A stretch of DNA of 64,000 bases, taken from QHXN01 sp963785125 (GTDB taxonomy: Bacteria; Acidobacteriota; Blastocatellia; Pyrinomonadales; Pyrinomonadaceae). Numbering within the stretch: position 1 is the first letter of the stretch; each line of letters begins with the position of its first letter. The notes under the pieces are model-generated. The model made no database searches. It saw only the letters and a program-made list of their open reading frames with translations, and was not told the DNA's origin. The position numbers were made by a program, and so were the translations under genes. Shown here piece by piece: positions 54,440 to 63,732 of the stretch. The DNA lies in NCBI GenBank assembly GCA_963785125.1, contig CAWATU010000007.1, forward strand, positions 930,001 to 994,000, written 5' to 3'.

Positions 54440-57400
54440 TTAGTACTGATAGCGCAGCGAGATTTGCACATTGCGCGGGGCGTACTGCGTGGCCGTCCCC
54501 GTGATGCGCGCGAAGTTGATGTTCGTCACGTCGAGGCTCACGGGGAAGCCGTACTGCACGTGGTTGAAGGCGTTGAAGAAGTCGGCCCGGAGGTTGAACT
54601 GGTGTCCCTCCCACGGCATCGGGAAGGACTTGGTGATGGCGAAGTCCACGTTCTTCACGCCGTCGAGGAAGAACGTGTTGCGCCCGACGAGCGAGAGGTC
54701 GCGCCCGATGTCGGTGATGGCCAGCGCGCGGAACGCCGAGGCGGGAAGCTGTTGCTGCGAGTTCGACGGGTGGTTGACGCTGTTGCCGAGCACGGACGGG
54801 TCGAGCAGCACGGGCCGGGCCTCGGCGAAGCCGTCGAAGTCCAAATCCTGCGCCGGGCTGGTGATGGTGATGGGCGTGCCCTTGGCGAGTTTGACGACGG
54901 TGGAGAATTGCCAGCCGCCGAGGGCTTGACCCAGCACGCCGCGCTCGCCCTTGAACCAGGGCGTGCGGTAGGTGCCGAAGAAGGTGAAGCGGTGGGGCGT
55001 GTGGAAGCGCGAGAGGGCGCGTGCGTCGCGCGCGTTGTTGCCCGTCTGGTTGGTGTCGCCCGCGCCGACGGCGGTCGCCTCGGAGGTCGTGTCGATGGAC
55101 TTGCTGAAGGTGTAGGACGCCTGGAAGTTGAAGTTGTAGCTCAGGTTCTTTATCCATTCGAGCTGGAGGCCGTGGTAGTAGCTCCAGGCGGCGTTGCTGA
55201 CCGCGGTGTTGGTCGTGAACAGGCCGTTCGGGCGGCGCTCGTTCGTGCGCGGGACGAGCCGGCTGTATTCGAGGGGGCCGAGCGGGACGGCGACCGGGCA
55301 CGTCGGGGTGGTCGGTATCTGGGGCAGCCCCGTGCCGGCGCAGACCACGTCGGCGGCCGGGCGGAGCGTCTGCCCGCGCACGTCAACGCCGCGCGGGTCG
55401 CCCGCCGTCCGCTGCGCCGCCGTGTAGAGCACCGCGGGGGCGTTGTTCGGATGGTTGGAGACGAGCACGCCCGCGGGGTCGGCGAGGGGCAGGTTGTCGA
55501 GCGAGTAGCGCAGCAGCCCGATGCCGCGGTTGCCGGTGTAGCTGACCCGCACCTTAGACCGGAGCGGCATCCCCCGCTCGTAGGAGAAGTTCCACTGCTG
55601 CGTGTAAGGCATCTCCAGGCCGGGGTCGATGAGCGTCTCGGTGTGGCGCGTGGTCTGCGGGCCGGGCACGAAGACGAAGCCGTTGGTCGGGTCGGCGTAG
55701 TTGGTCGCGTTGAAGACCGCCGACGTGGGTGCGGTCTGGTTGTAGAAGAAGGCGTTGGGCGGGTTGAAGCGGACGGTCGCGCCGCCCTGTGAGAAGACCG
55801 ACTGGAAAAGGCGCCCGTGGTAGATGCCGTAGCCGCCGCGGATAGACGAGGTGCCGGGCTCGCCGAAGAGCGCGCCGAGGAGGCCGTCCTTAAAGCGGGG
55901 ACTCCACGCGAAGCCGACGCGCGGTTCGTAGTTATCCTTGTCGTCCTCGAAACCGTAACTGATGCGGCCCGCGGCCTCCTTCGGCGCCGAGACGTACTCG
56001 TAGCGGAAGCCGATGTCGAGCGTCAGGTTCTCGCGCACCTTCCAGTTGTCCTCGACGTAGAAGTTCGCCTCGTTGATGCGGTTCTCCAGAAAGAACGGGC
56101 CGTAGCCCTTCTGGTAGTTGTTGACGCAGCCGTTCAGGAACGAGTAGAAGGCCGACGGGATGCCGGTCGGGTTCAAGGCGTTCGTGATCTGCGGGTCGCG
56201 GTAGAGGAAGCCGTTGCAGGTCGTGCTGTTGAAACTGTAGAAGCCGCGCGAGAAGTTGTCGGCGAGGTCGTCCAAGCGCTGGCGGCGGATGTCGGTGCCG
56301 GCCTTGAGGGAGTGCTTGCCGGTGAGGGTCGTGACGTTATAGACGAACTGGTTGTCGGTCTGGTAACGCTGGATGGGGAAGTTGCCGGCGTTGCCGATGA
56401 CCGTCTGCGTGCCGACGGGCGCGGGGTTGGTGAAGCGGATGACGGGGGTGTCGTTGCCGTCGGCGATGTTGACGAGCGTCGTGCGCAGGCCCAGCCCGTA
56501 GCGGAACTCGCCCACCGTCGCAGCCGAGAAGAGGTGCGTCCACGTCAGGCCGACGTTCTGCTGTTTGTGATTCTGGTCGGCGCGCTCGCCGGGGATGACA
56601 TCCTCGGCGACGAAGCGCTGGCGCGTGTACTGCCAGCGCCCGAAGAAGGTGTCCTTCTCGCGCGGGTTCCAGTCGAAGCGGCCCGAGTAGTCGCGCGCCG
56701 GGAAGTCGAAGTCCTGCTGGCCGCGCCAGATGCGCGGGCCGTCAGCCGCAGTAGTCCCGTTCGGCACAACGTCCGCGAAGCGATCCATGACCGACTGGAT
56801 GAAGGTGCGGTTGGCCGGCGTGTCGTTGGCTGGCGTCTGGAGGAACCAGTTGGCGGGGTTGCGCTCGGCGAGGGTGAACACGTCGCGCGAGATGTTGTTG
56901 GCCCCGGTGTTCTCCGTGTGGTCGGCGCTGACGAAGCCGAAGAGGCGGTTCTTGAAGACGGGGAAGCCCGAGGTGAAGCCGAACTGGTTGCGCCGCGTCT
57001 TGGCCTTAAGGCCGCCGGGGTTGAAGACGTTGTTCGTCGCGTTGAGCGCGCTGCGGTTGTGATACCAGTACACATCGCCGTGCAGGCTGTTCGTGCCCGA
57101 CTTCGTCTGCACGAGCACGACCGCGCCGTAGCCGCGCCCGAACTCGGCCGTGAAGTTGTTGGTGATGACCTGGAACTCTTTGATGGTCGAGAGCGACGCC
57201 CCCTGGCGGTTCTGGTTCTCGCTGGAGTCGTCGTTGTTGACGCCGTTGATCTGGAAGGTCGCGCCGCGCGTGCCCGTCCCGTTGAAGTTGATCGAGGAGC
57301 CGGAGGAGGCGGTCGGGTTGTTCTGCCCCGCGGTCGGGTTCTCCTGGAAGCCCGTGAAGGTCTCGGCGAGCGTCAGGAAGTTGCTCTGGTTGAAGGTCGG

Positions 57401-57829
57401 CTTATCGAGAATCTCCTGTTCGGTCAGCCGCCCCTTGATCTCGGCGTTCGTCGTGTTGATGGGCTCCTCGTTGGTCGTAACGGTGACGGTCTCGCCGACC
57501 GTGGGGCTGAGCGTAAAGTCGGCGAGGACGTTCTGGTTGAGCAGTACCATCACCCCCTCGCGCCTGACCGAGCCGAAACCCTGGCCGGTGGCGGTGACGT
57601 GGTATGTGCCGATGGGCAGGAAGGTGGCGACGTAGGAGCCATCTTCGTTCGTCGTCAGCGTCCGCTCCTGACCGGTCTCGACGTTGCGGATGGCCACGGT
57701 CGCGCCGGGCAGGACCGCGCCGTTAGGGTCTTTGACAGTGCCCTGCAACGTGCCCGTCACGGTCTGCGCGAAGGCCACCGCGCTCAGGCAAAGAACGCAG
57801 GCGGCAAGAGCGACTAAGCGTTTGATCAT
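54440..57829 (-). CDS. TonB-dependent receptor with carboxypeptidase-like N-domain (Oar-type), second copy
   Basis: Outer-membrane receptor of 1129 residues from ATG 57829 (AAGGAG five bases upstream). Signal peptide LVALAACVLCLSAVAFAQ. The carboxypeptidase-regulatory-like domain is at about 22-105 (GTVKDPNGAVLPGATVAI, GTYHVTATGQGF). The plug includes LTEQEILDKPTFNQSNFLTL and INFNGTGTRGATFQINGVNN. The barrel ends ...VQISLRYQY with a terminal Tyr. The sequence is clearly different from the receptor at 47591, so it probably handles another ligand. Confidence 0.92.
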   Translation of the reverse strand: MIKRLVALAACVLCLSAVAFAQTVTGTLQGTVKDPNGAVLPGATVAIRNVETGQERTLTTNEDGSYVATFLPIGTYHVTATGQGFGSVRREGVMVLLNQNVLADFTLSPTVGETVTVTTNEEPINTTNAEIKGRLTEQEILDKPTFNQSNFLTLAETFTGFQENPTAGQNNPTASSGSSINFNGTGTRGATFQINGVNNDDSSENQNRQGASLSTIKEFQVITNNFTAEFGRGYGAVVLVQTKSGTNSLHGDVYWYHNRSALNATNNVFNPGGLKAKTRRNQFGFTSGFPVFKNRLFGFVSADHTENTGANNISRDVFTLAERNPANWFLQTPANDTPANRTFIQSVMDRFADVVPNGTTAADGPRIWRGQQDFDFPARDYSGRFDWNPREKDTFFGRWQYTRQRFVAEDVIPGERADQNHKQQNVGLTWTHLFSAATVGEFRYGLGLRTTLVNIADGNDTPVIRFTNPAPVGTQTVIGNAGNFPIQRYQTDNQFVYNVTTLTGKHSLKAGTDIRRQRLDDLADNFSRGFYSFNSTTCNGFLYRDPQITNALNPTGIPSAFYSFLNGCVNNYQKGYGPFFLENRINEANFYVEDNWKVRENLTLDIGFRYEYVSAPKEAAGRISYGFEDDKDNYEPRVGFAWSPRFKDGLLGALFGEPGTSSIRGGYGIYHGRLFQSVFSQGGATVRFNPPNAFFYNQTAPTSAVFNATNYADPTNGFVFVPGPQTTRHTETLIDPGLEMPYTQQWNFSYERGMPLRSKVRVSYTGNRGIGLLRYSLDNLPLADPAGVLVSNHPNNAPAVLYTAAQRTAGDPRGVDVRGQTLRPAADVVCAGTGLPQIPTTPTCPVAVPLGPLEYSRLVPRTNERRPNGLFTTNTAVSNAAWSYYHGLQLEWIKNLSYNFNFQASYTFSKSIDTTSEATAVGAGDTNQTGNNARDARALSRFHTPHRFTFFGTYRTPWFKGERGVLGQALGGWQFSTVVKLAKGTPITITSPAQDLDFDGFAEARPVLLDPSVLGNSVNHPSNSQQQLPASAFRALAITDIGRDLSLVGRNTFFLDGVKNVDFAITKSFPMPWEGHQFNLRADFFNAFNHVQYGFPVSLDVTNINFARITGTATQYAPRNVQISLRYQY

Positions 57830-58075
57830 AGGTTCTCCTTCAATGCGTCTACGGGGGTTCCGAAACGTCGCCGCTCCCCCGCCATGCATCCTGAGAGAGC
57901 CCGACACAAACCGGCATCCTGCACCCACCCTGGCTCGAACCTTACACCTGGATTTTTAAACCTTTAAAGGAAAGAAAGGGATCGCGCGACTCATGGCCAC
58001 GTTTCGGCCGACATTCTATAGAGAGATGACGCAATAATAAAAACTAAAAGATTTTATGAAAGCCATAAGAAGGTA

Positions 58076-58621
58076 GTGTTGCAGAAATTGCGTTTCGCGC
58101 GGCTCCACACGCTCACCGCACGTTATAACTTCACCGACGACCGGCGTGACATCCCTGCGACGGGCGGCGCGCTCTTCTCGGCGCTCCGGCCGCGCGTGCG
58201 TACGCAAAACTTCTCCTTCTTCCTCAACAGCCGCCCCGCGCGCGCCGACTCCTCGCTCACCGTCTTCAACCAACTGCGCCTCTCCTAGACGGGGCTCGTC
58301 CGCACCGGCGACCGCCTACAGCCTTTGGTTCTGACGACCGGCAACCTCGCTTCGCCGCTCGCGCCCGTCGGCCAGGACGGACGCGTCGGCCGCAACACCT
58401 ACCGCGCCGGCAGTGTCTTCGAGCTTAACCTCGCGCTCGCCCGCCTCATCCGCTTCACAGAGACGCAGTCGTTCCTCGTCCGCGCGGAGGTCTTCAACCT
58501 GACCAACCGCGCGAACTTCGGGGTGCCCGTCCGCCTCCTCGAAGCACCGGCCTTCGGCCGCGCGACGCGCACCAACACGCCCGCCCGCCGCATACAGTTC
58601 TATTTGAGGTATTCGTTCTGA
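58076..58621 (+). pseudogene. Decayed TonB-dependent receptor (in-frame stop and internal deletion)
   Basis: One plus-strand frame holds two receptor fragments. 58082-58285 reads HTLTARYNFTDDRRDIPATG and ALFSALRPRVRTQNFSFFLN, a barrel motif of Oar-type receptors. A TAG stop is at 58286-58288. The frame then continues in phase with TGLVRTGDRL..., the terminal barrel LVRAEVFNLTNRANFGVPV, and the end RRIQFYLRYSF with the terminal Phe. The N-terminus, plug and most of the barrel are missing, so this is a deletion relic, with no start or signal peptide. It is oriented opposite to the intact receptor next to it. Confidence 0.85.
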
Positions 58622-58651
58622 AGAGACTTCTGACCGCACGAAGCGCGCGGC

Positions 58652-61600
58652 CTACCGCGAACCGTGAGACTTGACCTCCTCGTCGGTAGCCGCCCGCCAG
58701 AGTCTCACCGTCTTGTCGAAGCCGGTCGAGGCGAGCGTCCGCCCATCGGGCGAGAAGGCGACGGCCTTGACCGCGCCCGTGTGGCCGCCGAGCGTGACCA
58801 GCTCCTTGAACGAGGCCGTTGACCAGAGCTTGACCGACATGTCCCCGCCCCCGGTCGCCAGCGTCCGCCCGTCAGGCGAGAAGGCGACCGCGTGGACGGC
58901 CCCGTTGTGCCCACTGAGCGTGGCGAGTTCCACGCCCGTCGCCGTCTCCCAGAGCTTCACTCCGCCTTCGTAGAACGACGCGGCGAGGACGCGCCCGTCC
59001 GGCGAGAAGGCCAACGACGCCGCGCTCCCCGCCGCGAGAGTCTGGAGAGCCTTCAGCCTGTTCGTCAGGTCGCCGTCCCACAGCTCGATGCCGCCCGCGC
59101 GCTTCGCCGCCGCGGCGATAACGCGGCCGTCCGGCGAGAAGGCCACGGCGTGAACGGGCTCGTCAAGTCGAACCTCCTTCAAGAGCGCGCGCGAGCCGGC
59201 GTCCCACAATCTGAGCGTGCTCGCGCCGCTGACGAGATGTCGGCCGTCGGGCGAGAAGGCGACCGCGTTGACCACGTCCCCCTCGATGCCGAACGGCGGC
59301 AGCTCCTCAAGCGTGTTCGCGTCCCACAGTCGGAGGGAGGGCTTCCCACCGCCGTCCGCGCCGGTGACGAGGTGTCGGCCGTCGGGCGAGTAGGCGACGG
59401 CGTTGATGGCCCCGACATTTTCAGGCACGTTGAAATACAGCATCTGCCGCGTCGCGGCATCCCACAGCCGCAGTGACTTGTCGAGGCCGCCCGTGGCGAG
59501 CCTTTTACCGTCCGGCGAGAAGACGACCGCCTCGACCTCGCTGGTGTGCCCTTCGAGCGTTTTGTGTTCGTGGACGAGCGCCGAAATGTCCCAGAGCTTG
59601 ACCGCCCCGTCCTCACTGGCCGTCAATAGCGTCCGGTTGTCGGGGAAGAAGGCGACGCTGTTGATGTAGCTCCCGTGCCCCTTGAACGCCGCGAGCCCGC
59701 CGCCGTACCTGTCAAAAACCTTGACGGCGCTGCCCTCGTAGCTGACTGCGAGGAGTCGGCCATCGGGCGAGAAGTTAAAGGCGCTGACGGGGGCGCCTCT
59801 GCCCTCAACTTCCATCGGCGCGCCGCACTCAACGATGTTCCAGACGTAAACTTTGCTTCCTTGTCCGCTCCCGGCCAGCGCCGCGCTGTCCCCTGAGAAG
59901 GCGATGGTGTCGACGACCCTACGGTAACCCTCGCCGAACGGGCACGGCACCTTCCCCGAGGCCGTGTCGCGGAACTGGATGTGGCCGTCCGACTCCGAGG
60001 CGGCGACCCTCTTACTATCGGGAGAGAACGCGATGGAGTTGATCGTGGAGATGGCCTGAAAGACGTTTTTTTTCCGGCGCGCGGCGACGTCCCAGAGCGT
60101 GACTCTGGACCTCCCATCTATCAACTGAGTACCGACGGCGAGTGTGCTGCCGTCGGGTGAGAATCTGACAACTAACACTGCCTCTACAGGCACTCCGTTT
60201 ATGATCACAGGCCCGTCCACATCGCCAAGCCTAAAAAGCTCCTGCCCCGTGATCACGTCAACCAAACTCACGGCCGGCCAATCGCTTCGGCCCAGCGCGA
60301 TGAGGCGGCCGTCGGGCGAGATGGCTGTGGCGGTCAGCGCAGGGTCTTTGTCTATCGAACGCAGCCGGCGGCGCGAGGCCACGTCCCAGAGTTCAACGCC
60401 GTCGCCCTTATCGACGAAGAGCGTCTTGCCGTCGCCCGTCAGGACGGCGGACTGGAGCTTGTGCCTGCCGCGGAGTTCGACGTGCAGCGTCTCGGTCTCG
60501 CCGTGGAGGAGGTGCCAGAGGTAGTACCACTCGAAGCCGGGTGAGTTATCGCCGCCGGGCGCGTGCGCGCCGAGCAGGTCGAGCGCGCGCTTGAGGTTGC
60601 CATCGTCGTAAGCCTGCTGCGTGAGGTTGAGGTCGGCGGCGTAGAGCAGTTGACTGTTCCGCTCGGCCGCGGCCTGCACCTCTTTGTTCTTATAGTAGGC
60701 GTAGCCCAGCGCGGCGAGCGCGAGTAACAGGAGGACGAGGAAGACTCCGGCGGCAGTACGCGTGCGCCTGATTTCGCGGCGGCGGCGCTCCTCCTCCGCG
60801 AGCGCGGCGGCGTCGCGCTCCTTGACGCTCTCGTCGAGGAACTTCATCGCCGTCTCGAACGTGGGGTAGTAGCGCGCGGCCCATGCGGGCGCGGGGCGCG
60901 TCTGCTCGCGCCAATCGAGCGCGACCTGCAAGTCCGGGTCGCGCCAGAGCCCGGCCTGTTTGCGCTCGTGCAACACGGCCGTCTCGGCGAGGCGCGTGTA
61001 GGTCTGCGCCGACTGCGACTCCTCGTCCACCCACTCCTTGAGGCGCTGCCAGTTGCGGATGAGGCTCTCGTGCGAGATGTCTACGAGCGTCTCTTCGTCG
61101 AGCAGCACGGGCGGGGGCGGCATCAGGAACGAGCGCCCCTCGCGGCGGAAGACCTCGACGACCGCGGCGACTTCCGGCGTCGTCGCCCCGACCTGCTCGC
61201 ATAGCTCGCCGAGCACCGTCGGGCGTCGGATTTCGCGGTTGTCCTCGCCCTTCTCCGTGAGCGCCTTGAAGACGCGCTCGGCGATCTGGCGGCTGCGCTC
61301 GTCCGGCAGCTCGCCCCACGCCTCGTCGGCGTGGCGAGAGAGCGCGTCCGCCAACGTGCCGACCGCCTCGTAGTGGCGCAGGTCTAAGGGCTCGCCTTCG
61401 GCGTGGTCGGCCGCCCAGTTCTCCCACGTGCGCAGCAGCGCGTGCTGGAGGGTGGGCAGCATGTCCGGGTTGTCGCCCGTGTCGTTGAGCAGGCGGTTAA
61501 CGAGCCTTTGCGCGATGTGACCGCCGCAGACCGCGACCGGCCCCGTGACGGCCTCGGCGCGCTGGTCGCGCGTCATGCGCGGGATGAGGTACTGGCCTTC

Positions 61601-62266
61601 GTTGATGGCCTCGGGCAGACCCCAGAAGATCGAGCAGTCGCCGAGGAAGTCTGAGCGCATCGTGAGCACAACGTAGATGTTCCGCTCGCGCTGGCGCGCG
61701 GCTTCGAGCAGGAGCTTGACGAAGGCCGCGGCCTCGTAGCGGTACTGCTCGCTCCCCGACACGCGCGCGAAGCGGAACAGCTCCTCGAACTGATCGACCA
61801 CGACGAGCAGGCTCTCGTTCGACGCCATGCGGTTCTGCCGCACGGCCTCGACGAGCCCGAGCGAGCCGCGCCGGAGCGTCGCCTCGGTGACGGCCGTCTG
61901 TATCTGCCTGTTCTCCTCGTCGTCGGAGCCGAAGACATCCGTCGCGTTGAGCGCGAGCGCGAGGTTACCGAGAGGGTCATTGCTCGGCCGCATCAAACAG
62001 ACGCGCCAGTGCGAGCCGGCGCCCGGCATGAAGCCGCCGAAGAGGTCTGGGAGGAGCCCCGCGCGGACGAGCGAGGACTTGCCGCTGCCCGAGGTGCCGA
62101 CGACGGCGACGAAGCGCGTCACGGCGAGCTTGCGGATGAGATGGTCGCCCTGCCCGTCGCGCCCGAAGTAGAGATGGCTCTCGCCGAACTCAAACGGGCG
62201 CAAGCCGGGGAAAGGGTTCGACGGCTTCTCAACGTCCGCGAGCGCGTCCAGCCCTTCCGGCGTCAT
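58652..62266 (-). CDS. nSTAND1 NTPase with transmembrane segment and WD40 propeller
   Basis: Product of 1204 residues from ATG 62266, overlapping the TIR gene by ATGA. The leading segment (PSNPFPGLRPFEFGESHLYFGRD) is the nSTAND1 entry motif. Walker A VGTSGSGKSS (Lys63) and Walker B SLLVVVDQFEELFRF follow, with arginine-rich sensor helices and MRSDFLGDCS. A winged-helix region ends with DISHESLIRNWQRLKEWVDEE (about 385-405). A coiled coil and one membrane helix (VFLVLLLLALAALGYAYY, about 500-525) follow. About a dozen WD40 repeats (core AFSPDGR-x-LA, about 575-1195) form the C-terminus. By analogy with other STAND proteins, WD40 would be the sensor and the TIR partner the effector. Confidence 0.93.
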   Translation of the reverse strand: MTPEGLDALADVEKPSNPFPGLRPFEFGESHLYFGRDGQGDHLIRKLAVTRFVAVVGTSGSGKSSLVRAGLLPDLFGGFMPGAGSHWRVCLMRPSNDPLGNLALALNATDVFGSDDEENRQIQTAVTEATLRRGSLGLVEAVRQNRMASNESLLVVVDQFEELFRFARVSGSEQYRYEAAAFVKLLLEAARQRERNIYVVLTMRSDFLGDCSIFWGLPEAINEGQYLIPRMTRDQRAEAVTGPVAVCGGHIAQRLVNRLLNDTGDNPDMLPTLQHALLRTWENWAADHAEGEPLDLRHYEAVGTLADALSRHADEAWGELPDERSRQIAERVFKALTEKGEDNREIRRPTVLGELCEQVGATTPEVAAVVEVFRREGRSFLMPPPPVLLDEETLVDISHESLIRNWQRLKEWVDEESQSAQTYTRLAETAVLHERKQAGLWRDPDLQVALDWREQTRPAPAWAARYYPTFETAMKFLDESVKERDAAALAEEERRRREIRRTRTAAGVFLVLLLLALAALGYAYYKNKEVQAAAERNSQLLYAADLNLTQQAYDDGNLKRALDLLGAHAPGGDNSPGFEWYYLWHLLHGETETLHVELRGRHKLQSAVLTGDGKTLFVDKGDGVELWDVASRRRLRSIDKDPALTATAISPDGRLIALGRSDWPAVSLVDVITGQELFRLGDVDGPVIINGVPVEAVLVVRFSPDGSTLAVGTQLIDGRSRVTLWDVAARRKKNVFQAISTINSIAFSPDSKRVAASESDGHIQFRDTASGKVPCPFGEGYRRVVDTIAFSGDSAALAGSGQGSKVYVWNIVECGAPMEVEGRGAPVSAFNFSPDGRLLAVSYEGSAVKVFDRYGGGLAAFKGHGSYINSVAFFPDNRTLLTASEDGAVKLWDISALVHEHKTLEGHTSEVEAVVFSPDGKRLATGGLDKSLRLWDAATRQMLYFNVPENVGAINAVAYSPDGRHLVTGADGGGKPSLRLWDANTLEELPPFGIEGDVVNAVAFSPDGRHLVSGASTLRLWDAGSRALLKEVRLDEPVHAVAFSPDGRVIAAAAKRAGGIELWDGDLTNRLKALQTLAAGSAASLAFSPDGRVLAASFYEGGVKLWETATGVELATLSGHNGAVHAVAFSPDGRTLATGGGDMSVKLWSTASFKELVTLGGHTGAVKAVAFSPDGRTLASTGFDKTVRLWRAATDEEVKSHGSR

Positions 62267-63732
62267 CCGCTCACCCCTTTCCTGACCTGCTCGACGAAGA
62301 GCGCGAGGTCGTCGAACGAGTGTCCGTCGAAGCTCTGGACGACGAGGGCCTCGCGGGAGCGGAGGCGCTCCTTGACGGGCGTCGGCGGCCCCGTGACGTA
62401 GATGGCCTTCGGGAGCGGGCGCGTGCGGCCGTAGCCGGCGACCTTCTGCAAGTCGAGCTGCTTCATGCGCAGCCAAGCGTCGCTGCCCCGGCCGTAGTAA
62501 ACGACGACGCCGTCGCACTCGGCCAGCATCTGCTTGTGGCAATCGCGGACGGACTGTTCGTCACCCTCCAACGCGGGCAGCAGCACGTCGAAGCCGCTCT
62601 CGAAGAGGAAGTCTTCGAGCGGCGCGGTCTCCGGCAGGTCTTCCCTGTCGCAGATGAGATAGACGCTCGGCGCGCCCCCGCCGCCGGCCGGCGCAGGCGC
62701 GGGTTGCGGCTGTTCGTTGAGCCGCTCCTCGACCTGTTTCTTCAGCTCGTCGAGGCCGGTCTGCAAGACTTCGAGCCCCGTCCGTCCGTCCGCGCCGAGA
62801 CGGAACTGTTCGACGAGGCGGCGCTGGCGCTCGTCGCGCGGCTCAAGCCCCGGAGGCATCCACACGATGCGCCGCAGCTTTTCGCCGACCCCCTCGGCCA
62901 CCTCGCCCTGAATCTCGACGAGCGAGCGGCTCTCCTCCTCGGGGATGAGGCCGTAGCCCGCGCCGAGCAGGTGGATGGAGAGCGTGCTGCGCTCCATGTA
63001 GCCGCGCACGGCCTCCCGCAGCGCAGGGCCTTGCAGCGGCAGCGGCGCGTCCGGCAGGACAACGTGCCCCTGTAGCTCAAGCTCGCGCCTGATGAGCCCG
63101 CGTTCGTCGGCAAGGTCGGAGGTCGTCTCGGCGAGATAGACGGTTTCCCCGGCGCAGGCGGTGAGCGCCTCGTCAAGGCACGAGAGGCGCTGGAGCGTCT
63201 TCTTGATGCTGCCGACCACGTCTTCGAGCATGTCCCAGTAGCGCCGGTCGCGCGCGGGGGTCAGGTCGGGACTGAACTCGCGCGCCTGGTCGCGCTCCGG
63301 GTCGTACTCGTAGAAGTCGAAGCCGAGCACGCCCTGCAACTGCAGCGGGTGCTCGCGCACGGGGACGTGGAACTTGCCGACCTTGAAGACGCGCAGCTTG
63401 TCGCCAAACACCGCCCCGCCGTCCGCGCACCGGCAGAACTCGCCCAGTTCCTTCAGGCACCACTCCGACTTGACGTAGCGCGGTGTGAGCACGACGACGA
63501 GCACGGCCGCCTGCGACAGGCGGGTGACGATGGTCTGGGCGAAGATGTCGTTGCCTTCCAGCTTCGGGTCGCGCCAGATGCGTATGCTCTCGCCCGTCAC
63601 CTGTTCGAGGCGAACCCTGAGTCGCTCGTGGAAAGTCTCGACCCAGCCCTTGAGCCCTTCGGCGATGGGCTGGTTATCGATGTGCGCGTAGCTGATGAAG
63701 AGGTCATCTTCAAAGTCGGTGGGCGTGGGCAT
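62263..63732 (-). CDS. TIR-domain effector with DUF4062-like and C-terminal TIR-like domains
   Basis: Product of 489 residues from ATG 63732 (AGGAG six bases upstream); the longer frame to 63804 lacks a ribosome site. The N-terminal TIR domain (about 8-150) contains DLFISYAHIDN and KSEWCLKELGEF with the likely catalytic Glu95, as in NAD-cleaving bacterial TIRs. A DUF4062-like middle domain follows (VYLAETTSDLADERGLIRREL and RSTLSIHLLGAGYGLIPEE). A second TIR-like fold follows a Pro/Ala linker (SVYLICDREDLPETAPLEDFL and CDGVVVYYGRGSDAWL). It is translationally coupled to the nSTAND1-WD40 gene. Confidence 0.9.
   Translation of the reverse strand: MPTPTDFEDDLFISYAHIDNQPIAEGLKGWVETFHERLRVRLEQVTGESIRIWRDPKLEGNDIFAQTIVTRLSQAAVLVVVLTPRYVKSEWCLKELGEFCRCADGGAVFGDKLRVFKVGKFHVPVREHPLQLQGVLGFDFYEYDPERDQAREFSPDLTPARDRRYWDMLEDVVGSIKKTLQRLSCLDEALTACAGETVYLAETTSDLADERGLIRRELELQGHVVLPDAPLPLQGPALREAVRGYMERSTLSIHLLGAGYGLIPEEESRSLVEIQGEVAEGVGEKLRRIVWMPPGLEPRDERQRRLVEQFRLGADGRTGLEVLQTGLDELKKQVEERLNEQPQPAPAPAGGGGAPSVYLICDREDLPETAPLEDFLFESGFDVLLPALEGDEQSVRDCHKQMLAECDGVVVYYGRGSDAWLRMKQLDLQKVAGYGRTRPLPKAIYVTGPPTPVKERLRSREALVVQSFDGHSFDDLALFVEQVRKGVSG

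Noticed and set aside
55817..57817. 666-residue plus-strand frame
   Set aside because: Antisense to the second TonB receptor; no domain.
58286..58288. TAG in the receptor relic read as a recoded codon
   Set aside because: SelA in the window recodes UGA, not UAG, and the gene has also lost its start and most of its barrel.
62267..62542. Longer N-terminus of the nSTAND1-WD40 frame
   Set aside because: It lies inside the TIR gene in another frame; the ATGA overlap and ribosome site fix the start at 62266.
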